Source: Adiantum capillus-veneris
Lineage: Eukaryota; Streptophyta; Polypodiopsida; Polypodiales; Pteridaceae
DNA length: 64,000 nt
Assembly (NCBI GenBank): GCA_014529385.2
Contig: CM043964.1
Span: forward strand, 4,917,997 to 4,981,996
Direction: 5' to 3'
A program made the position numbers and the translations under genes. Below the pieces are notes generated by a model, which was not told the origin of the DNA, made no database searches, and was given only the letters and a program-made list of their open reading frames with translations. This document shows, one piece after another, positions 56,850 through 64,000 of this stretch. The first letter of the stretch is position 1. Each line of letters begins with the position of its first letter.

Positions 56850-57240
56850 TATTATAGCAAAACCCACAATTGTGAGTGAATTATATTTGATCATCTCAAA
56901 AAAATTACAAGAACTTGCCATGCTCGTGCCGAGCCATGACACCATCCAGAGACCAAGCTTACATAAGCTATTTGGGGAGCCACCCCTAACGACCTACCCC
57001 CATGCCCTTGATACACAAGGTCCATTATCATGTTCTTCACTAATCTTTTGGTTTCATGATTTTCCCTTTACCTAAGCATTCTGCTGACATCAAGGCACAA
57101 GTAACCCTAGACCAATCATCCGAGTTTTGCTTGCGCCCGAGCGAGCATATTAGCACTTTGCTTTCTTGTATAATTTATGCGAAGCTTGCCACCTCAGGAA
57201 CTCCTTCAAACACACGGATGTTCCTTGTTCCTTCTTAGTA
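56850..57240 (-). mobile_element. 5'-truncated LINE 3' end
   Basis: The reverse complement matches the 3' end of the 41-50 kb LINE from about 49,450 to 49,775: CCTGAGGTGGCAAGCTT, AAGAAAGCAAAGTGCTAATA, ATTGGTCTAGG, then AATATAATTCACTCACAATTG. About 80% identity by eye. An insertion of only the 3' few hundred bases is typical of LINEs. Confidence 0.85.
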
Positions 57241-57340
57241 TTGTATTGTAGACACCCACTGTTCTGGAAATTTAAAGATACTGCTCGAAGGTTACCATGA
57301 TTCAGCAATTCCACTTTCGGCCATCTTTACGTAATCTTCA

Positions 57341-57780
57341 GAGAGGTAGCTGCAACCTATAATGGTAGCCATTAATGCACAGCCAGATCCAAGGGAGGGA
57401 GGGCTCAATGGGGACGAGCTGCAGCTGCTTCAATTAGATACTAGATTTAAGGGAGCAGTGGAGACCATCTCACTCGATTTTAACACTATGGTGACATTGT
57501 ATTGATCAGAAAGGGAAAAAATCTGTCTAAGAATTAGAGCAGCTCGTAGTATTATGCAACAGAGAGGTAGCCACAACCTTCAATGGTAGCCATTAATGCA
57601 CAGCCAGATCCAAGGGAGGGAGGGATCAATGGGGATGAGCTGCAACTGCTTCAATTAGATACTAGATTTAAGGGAGCAGTGGAGTCCAACTCACTCAATT
57701 TTAATATTATGGTGACATTGTATTGAATAGAAAGGGAAGAAATCTGTATAAGAATTAGAGCAGCTCGTAGTATTATGCAC
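57341..57780. repeat. Tandem duplication, two units of about 220 bp
   Basis: GAGAGGTAGCYRCAACC starts both units (57,341 and 57,562). They are nearly identical through AGCAGCTCGTAGTATTATGCA. Located in the leader of the minus-strand gypsy element. Confidence 0.92.
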
Positions 57781-57870
57781 CCTACGAGAGCGCAGACAAA
57801 TAGGTTAGGTGTATCCTATGCCTGCCTGTGAGACAGTGCAACAGAACAGGTCATAGCACACATGCAGATC

Positions 57871-58215
57871 AAAGCTGGCATGAAAGAGAGGGTCTTTCAA
57901 CACCAAAACAGCTCCGGCTCTTGTAAAGCTTCTAATAGCTCAATAGTGGTTAAAGCCATAGGCAACAAGCCCCGTAGGACTCCACTATTAAGACCATAGC
58001 TCTCGACGGTGATGCCCCGTTAACTGCACAAAGGCAGGCGCACTGCAAAGCTGGCATGAAAGAGAGGGTCTTTCAACACCAAAACAGCTCCGGCTCTTGT
58101 CAAGCTTCTAATAGCTCAATAGTGGTTAAGCCGTAGGCAAGCCCCGTAGGACTCCACTATTAAGACCATAGCTCTCGATGGTGATGCCCCGTTAACTGCA
58201 CAAAGGCAGGCGCCA
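57871..58215. repeat. Tandem duplication, two units of about 176 bp
   Basis: AAAGCTGGCATGAAAGAGAG starts both units (57,871 and 58,047). They are nearly identical through AAAGGCAGGCGC. The same sequence occurs once in the plus-strand gypsy leader near 25,150. Confidence 0.92.
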
Positions 58216-58325
58216 CACAAGGCTGAAAAATCCCTATTCTACTTACTCACAGGCAATTAATAATACCAACCATTTGTAGCTAGCTTGAGGACCTCCCTTC
58301 TTGAGCAAGAAAAGAAAAACCTTGA

Positions 58326-58337
58326 GCTCTGATACCA
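58326..58337 (-). promoter_or_regulatory. Primer binding site next to LTR B (initiator tRNA-Met)
   Basis: Minus strand TGGTATCAGAGC, one base beyond the LTR end. Confidence 0.92.
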
Positions 58338-58338
58338 A

Positions 58339-59936
58339 TGTAGCATTTAATGGCCTAATAACTTATGTGTAGCAGAAAATTAGCATGAACATAGTGGGCA
58401 TTTCATTAGAATAGATTCCTAATGAGAATTACAAGCGTGCTTGGGTGGAGAGAGTAACAAAAAGCATAACACCTAGTTAGATAGCATCGACAATACTTTC
58501 AAAAGAGAGAGAAATTAAGCTATTGACAACAGTTGAGGACCGGATTTGCATGGAGCCAGTCCCCCCTCCAAAAGGCTTTGTATTATGGTTTCTCCCATCA
58601 AGAGAGACATTGTACAATACAATTCTTTGTGTTCCTTCAAGACTAGCTAGTGCAATGAAGATGGAAACTTCATGCACTAAGCAAAACACTTAACAAACAC
58701 AACTTGAACTATCCCCATTCTCAGACCCAAGACCTCACACACCTTCGAAGATGGTGAGAGCTAGCAGGGTATGAGAGTAGATTGAGAGGAAGACGGAGCA
58801 TCTTACGAGAAAGATGTACATCTCCTCACATAATCACTCATATGTAGCATAGCTTAGCTTAGTAATTAGCTTGGTAGAGGAGATGAGCATGCATTGAAGC
58901 TTGGCTCTTGGTTGGATTTGCATCCACATGCCAAGAGAGTGTTGATGTAGGCTTCTATCTCACAAGCTTGGAGTAGGTGATGAGTTCTCCATTAAAGCTT
59001 GGGAAGAGATAGTCTTCTCTTTCTTCACACATGAGCTTGTGTGAGTGTGTGTGTGATAATGCCTTGCAAAAATCAGCCCCCTCTCTCTCTCTTGGGCGAG
59101 CCCTCTTGCTAATTGCTCTTGCTGAAGCCTCATTGGCCCTCCCCAAGTTAAAAGCCAATTACAATTAAGCAGCATAAGTGATAGCCTTCTGACATGTGTC
59201 CCCCTTTCCCCTTTTGTGAGAGCTTTAGGTAACTAAATAATTAAACTAAACTCTCATTGGACCCCTTTGCCTCCTGGCCAATAGGAATCAGGCAAGCCAT
59301 GGGGCTCCTGAATGCTCATTGGACCCCTTGGGAGACTGCCCAATAGTCTTCTAGGAGACTTAATTCTCATTGGTTTCTTTTATTAAATGTTTTTTAATTA
59401 ATTGAACTAGATTTACTCTAGCTTAATTCTCATTGGTCCACTTCAAGGGTCATCCAATAGAAATTGGGCACACCTTGTGGGCATCTGGCCTAGGGAGTTG
59501 ACATGTGTCCCTCATTCCCTTTGTGTAATGGGAGCCTATGTGTGTGTGTGTGTGTGTGGATTTCTCTCTCATTCCCTACCTTTAGGGCTCGCCCCCTCCC
59601 ATGTAGGGATGTGCAAAGACTTTTAGGGCACACACAAAGCATCCAATTTTTCCTAGGGTTGACCTTTGGACACAACCTTTAAATTTTGGAACCTTAGCAT
59701 TTTGGAAGTCTTAATGGGCTGAACCTTAGGGTCTTTTTATCCCATTGTTGCACATGGCTCTTTTGCAGATGGCCCCCCATTTGGATCCCTATTTTCCCTC
59801 CTTTGGATCCCTACTGTGGCCGGTCTGCTAGCTTAACCAATATTCTAGCTTTTTCTCCCCTGGCCTTCCCCACATTAAATGATCAGTTTAATATGAGAAA
59901 ATCATTTAGGAGAATTAGATATTGATTATTATGACA
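58339..59936 (-). repeat. LTR B of the gypsy element (1,598 bp)
   Basis: Plus strand TGTAGCATTTAATGG to ATTATTATGACA. Best-preserved LTR of the family. It aligns with copies A and C over its length. Confidence 0.92.
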
Positions 59937-59950
59937 TTACCTCTCTCTTG
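59937..59950 (-). promoter_or_regulatory. Polypurine tract before LTR B
   Basis: Minus strand AAGAGAGAGGTAA directly before TGTCATAAT. Confidence 0.8.
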
Positions 59951-60292
59951 AAATCATAGTTGTCCTCGACTATGGTGTAGAGAAGATAAAGTATATTCAT
60001 GAGTCCTTTTCTTAGCGGGTAGAGGATCCCTATGTTACCCTACGACATCATTCCACAATGGATGACTAGTCCATTTGGTGCTTGAGAGCCTGAGGCTGCC
60101 GTAAGCATGTCTACACATTAGTCCTATCAGTCTTCCATAGTGGAGTGACAAGCTCTACTTGGTGTTTGGGAGACGTCGTCTCCGCATACTTGATCTAAGC
60201 ATGCATACTTCTTCATTTTTGTGCACAAATAAAGAAAAAGAGTGTCTTATAAGACAAAAACTTTGTTCATTTTTAACATTTTGTACATTTGC
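59951..60292 (-). other. Gypsy 3' untranslated region
   Basis: Non-coding. It matches, inverted, 21,430-21,937 once the MITE there is removed (CACCAAGTAGAGCTTGTCAC, ACCAAATGGACTAGTCATCC). Confidence 0.85.
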
Positions 60293-63200
60293 TTACTCTT
60301 GGGAAGCATTGTAAGCATTGACAAGGTTTAGGTTATCCTTTAATTGTATGCCTTGCATCCATCTAGCATCTTCAAAAGGATAATTCTTAAACTTAATAAG
60401 ATATCAGTGGATAGTCTTACCGCCTCTTAGTACCTTGTCTTCATGTCGGAGAATGGACTCGGGCTGCAGCACCTCTTCTTGGTCCTCGATCTCCGGTGGG
60501 TCTTCAATAGTTGGTTCTTGAGGTGGCTCTCCTTTGTAAGGCTTTAATAGGCTCACATGAAAAGCATTGTGTATGAGCCAATGATTGAGCAACTTGAGTT
60601 GATAGGCCATCTCATTGATTGGCCTAAGAATCTGAAAGGGACCATAGTACCTTTTTGCTAGTTTAGCATAGTACTTTTGGTGACCCGTAGGATTCTTGCC
60701 TGTTGTGTGCCTTAATTGAGCCTTGGGAAACTTTAACAAGACCCAATCGTTTTCTTTAAAGGCTTGGGCTCTTCTGTGCTTGTCAGCAGTAGCCTTTTGT
60801 CATTGCTGTGAGATAGAGATAGCATCCTTAATCTTTTGAAAAGATTCTTGTAGGTCTCGGCTATACTCATCTGCAGCGAAGATCTTCCCATGTACCTTAA
60901 GTAGCAAGGGACTTTTTGATCTTCCCTCAATTACCTCGAAAGGTGCTTTTCTCGTGGAAGTATGTACAGTGTTATTGTAAGCATACTCCACTAACGGTAA
61001 GTACTTCTCCCATTGGGATCTTTGATCTACTTCCGTTACATAGGCTTTTAGTAGATCGAGAATGGTTAGGTTAGCTATTTCACTTTGGCAATCAGTTTGT
61101 GGATGATGGGCCGAAGAGAAGTTTAGCCTTGTTCCTAAATTCTCAAAGAGACCCTTCCAGAAATTACTGGTCATTCTAGGATCTCTATCCGACACTATGG
61201 ACATGGGCAAGCCATGGTACTTGAAAATTTGTGAAATAAAGAGGGTTGCCATTTGATGGGCTTTGATAGTCTTTTTGACAGGTATAAAATGAGCTTGTTT
61301 ACTAAACCTGTCTACTATCGTCCATATTCCCGTGTTCCCATGGATAGACTTAGGCAATCCAAAGATAAAATCCATGGATATGCTCTCCCATGGTGAATTA
61401 GGGATTGGCAAGGGTTGAAGCAATCCAAGTTGCTTCCCTCTATCAAATTTTGTCTTTTGGCATACCACACATTTGGAAACATACTCTTGTATGTTCACTT
61501 TCATGGTAGGCCAATAGAAATATGTTTCAATTCCCTTTAAGGTAGACTGAATCCCTCTATGCCCCGCGTAAGGTGGAGCATGAGATTCATACATTACTTT
61601 CTCACGTAGTGAGTTAGTAACGCATAGTCTATTGCCATAGATAAGATAACCATCTTGTAAAGTAAATGGTTCTTCTTTCTTCCCTAATGCAAGGACTGAA
61701 ATCACATCTCTAAAATCGGGATCAATAGCATACTCATCTATCATTGAAGATAGATCATTGTGAGTTGCTATGGAAACCGCATTCACTCTCGGCCGTCTTG
61801 AGAGTGCATCAGCTACTTGATTATGCTTGCTAGCAATGTGAGCAATATGAAAATGAAATTGCGAAAGGAAATTTTCCCACCTCATTTGTTTGTCGGAGAG
61901 CTTGGTCTGCGTCATGAAGTACTTAAGACTTTGGTGATCCGTTCGTAGAATGAAAGGAGTCCCCAATAAATAGTGCTTCCATGAGTCTAAGGCATGTAGA
62001 ACTGTAAGGAGTTCCTTTTCATATATGCCTAGAGCTTGCTCAACAGGGTCGAGCCTTCGACTCTTATAGCCTATGGCGTGCCCTTCTTGGAGCAAAACAG
62101 CTCCAAGGCAATCACCACAAGCAACACATTGGACCTCAAATGGTTTTGAGAGATCCGGTAGTGTAAGCACAGGTTGAGAGATAAGCTTTTCGAAAGCATT
62201 GTTCTCCTTATCAGACCATGTATACCTAACGCTTTTCTTTGTTAGGTCATGTAATGGTCCCGCAATTTGTGAGAACTTTTCTATGAAGCGTCTATAGTAT
62301 GCACACATACCTATGAAGCTTCTTAGTTCATGAAGATTCCTTGGTTTAGGCCATCCTTTTATTACCTCTAACTTGGATGGATCCATTTGGATGCCATCTT
62401 GAGAGATAATGTGACCTAAATACTGAATCTCTTGCAAGAACAATTCACTTTTCTTTCGATTAACATAAAGTTTATTCTCTCTTAAAACTTGAAATATTAC
62501 CTGGAGGTGTTGCTTGTGTCTCTCCAATGAATTAGAGTAGATGATAATATCATCAAAGAACACTCCAGTGAAGGTTCGATGAGGCCTGAACAGCTTCTCC
62601 ATCAAGTGGTTGAATGTGGCTGGTGCATTGGTCAAGCCAAAAGGCATGACAATGTATTCGTAAAGACCAAATGTAGTACGAAATGCGGTCTTTACAATGT
62701 CTTGATCAACTATCCTTATTTGATGATAGCCACTTTTTAGGTCAATCCTACTGAAGTATGTCGATCCTTGTAGCTTATCAAATAGGTCTTCTACCCGTGG
62801 AACGGGAAACCTATTCTTGATAGTGATCCTATTTAGTGCTCTATAGTCGACACACATACGATATGTGCCGTCTTTCTTTTGCACTAATAGCACAGGTGAG
62901 CAAAATGGAGATGAGCTTGGCCTAACCATACCCTTCTCAACTAACTCATGCACTTGCCGCATAATCTCCTCTTGTTGAGCTTAAGAAACTCTATAAGGAG
63001 GTTTATTAGGCGGTGAACTTCCTGGAAGAAGTTCAATTGCATGGTCATCATTACCTCGTTTAGGAGGTATCTCACAAGGGATGTCGTCAATAAAAACATC
63101 TTGAAACCCCTTGAGAAAATTGGATAACTCTAATTCCTTTTGGTTGCTTTTATTTTCTTTTGTTAAAGCATTAGGTTCATTTTGAGAATCTTTAACAAAA

Positions 63201-63960
63201 ATCATGTACACGGAAATAGAGCTCTTTATTGACTTGTTGAAAGCTGGTGTATGTACAATGGGGATGGTGTTACCCATTTCCTTAGCATTTATATACATGT
63301 CTTTTTCCCTGAACTTAAAGGAGATTCTCCTTTCAGGAAATTTAACATCGGCAGCCAGGCGGTCAAACCATGGTACCCCTAGGATTACATCCTCATGTTT
63401 GAGAGGAGAGATAAAGAAGTCCTCTTTGTCGACATAGCCTTGGACATGAAGCCTCAATTTCCCGATTAAGGGAGTGACTGAAGCTTCTTGCCCCTTGAAG
63501 GCACTGTCTGCGGGTAGGACATCTCCCATCTTGTAGGATTGTATGCCTAGCTTGGTGGCTAACTCCATAGATATAAAATTGTGAGTAGAACCAGGGTCAA
63601 AGAGAATAAAAGCATCATGTTCTCTTACCTTTCCCCAAGCATGGCATAGAGGAGATCCTTTGTGATGAGTTTGGTGAATTTCCTCCTCTTGGATTTCAAC
63701 CAAGGAAACTCTAGGAGGATCTTGGCGGTTGTTCTTTTGGGGACAAGCGCGGTACGCATGCCCTTGTTCCTTACGATAACGCTCAAGCTCTTCAGGAGAG
63801 AGTTTATTCTTACCTTTGTAAACTCCCTTCTCTTTAGCTTTGTTGGAGTTTCCCTTAGGAGACGCTTGGACATTATCCTTCCCCTTAGGCTCATTGGAAC
63901 CCTTGTTTTCCAGGGGCTTATTATTTCTTTTTGCCCCTGTTTGGAAATTGATTCAAGAGG
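60293..63960 (-). pseudogene. Gypsy Gag-Pol polyprotein with few stops
   Basis: Nearly one frame. The nucleocapsid tail has a half zinc knuckle (GHAYRACPQKN). The protease has FILFDPGSTHNFIS (63,600 region, with the DPG form seen in plant gypsy). After PPYRVS an in-frame TAA (about 62,980) interrupts. Then come RT (VDYRALNRITIKNRFPVP, FFDDIIIYS), RNase H (CGDCLGAVLLQEG, LRTDHQSLKYF) and integrase (YAGHRGIQSTLKG, CVVCQKTKF, MDFIFGLP, SDRDPRM, QTDCQSEIANLT). A TGA follows SISQQ (about 60,798). A chromodomain-like end (YLIKFKNYPFEDARWMQG) is cut off by another TGA at about 60,401-60,403. Catalytic residues are otherwise intact. It continues upstream beyond the window. Confidence 0.92.
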
Positions 63961-64000
63961 CCACCATAGTGTGGTGCATTACCGCCGATATGGTACGTGG

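Larger units (their letters stand above)
57270..64000 (-). mobile_element. Ty3/gypsy (chromovirus-like) element, minus strand, in tandem arrangement, cut by window end
   Basis: Right to left: gag end and protease (from 64,000), RT-RNase H-integrase, chromodomain-like tail, 3' untranslated region, polypurine tract, LTR B (58,339-59,936), primer site, leader (58,325 to about 57,270). Pol sequence lies on one side of the LTR and primer site plus leader on the other. The LTR therefore serves as the 3' LTR of one unit and the 5' LTR of the next. Confidence 0.85.

Noticed and set aside
61260-61500. 63-64 kb gypsy protease DPG as an inactivating change
   Set aside because: D-P-G in place of D-S-G or D-T-G is common in plant gypsy retropepsins, so it was not treated as a defect.

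Overview
The window looks like repeat-filled intergenic DNA from a land plant with a large genome. I see no intact ordinary host gene. The evidence for a plant is an L1-type LINE with a C-terminal RVT zinc finger, Ty1/copia and chromodomain Ty3/gypsy elements, a CACTA (En/Spm) transposase fragment, primer sites matching initiator tRNA-Met, and scraps of two plant-like RNA helicase genes. A fern or another large-genome vascular plant is plausible, but the species cannot be read from the sequence. More than a dozen long (CT)n/(GA)n, (CA)n and (TA)n tracts punctuate the window.

Layout. 1-13 kb: short tandem duplications, a degenerate LTR of a Ty3/gypsy family (2.2-4.2 kb), a fragment of a BRR2-type spliceosomal helicase gene (5.9-6.3 kb, minus), a near full-length LTR of the same gypsy family standing alone (10.5-12.1 kb) and an uninterrupted (CT)80 tract. 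13-18 kb: a decayed copia element containing an inserted LINE, then a second copia remnant with one LTR, then a DEAD-box helicase fragment. 18.7-20.6 kb: a 1.86-kb inverted repeat. 21.4-28.8 kb: a decayed gypsy element (plus) with LTR, primer site, leader and broken gag/pol. 28.8-39.9 kb: a CACTA-like region split by a very young 6.7-kb LTR element (30,327-37,036). That element has 2,004-bp LTRs, one 890-codon Gag-like ORF and no pol. 40.7-49.8 kb: an L1-type LINE split inside its endonuclease domain by a nearly intact copia element (41,176-46,354). 50.0-56.8 kb: an unrecognised, apparently intron-bearing coding relic on the minus strand, split by a 5.4-kb LTR element with no recognisable coding capacity (51,123-56,528). 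56.8-64 kb: a LINE 3' fragment, then the second gypsy copy (minus) running off the window end.

How the parts relate. Insertions are nested in both directions: copia into LINE at 41 kb, LINE into copia at 13.7 kb. Both gypsy copies have internal sequence on both sides of the same LTR, as in a head-to-tail tandem. A roughly 240-bp MITE-like family with 8-9-bp target duplications entered three places. The most unusual item lies in each LTR of the young Gag-only element. Two small ORFs overlap as ATGA, and their products are paralogous: 21 of the last 45 residues are identical without a gap, and 14 of those 21 are encoded by different synonymous codons. This suggests selection on the peptides and is the best candidate here for an undescribed system.
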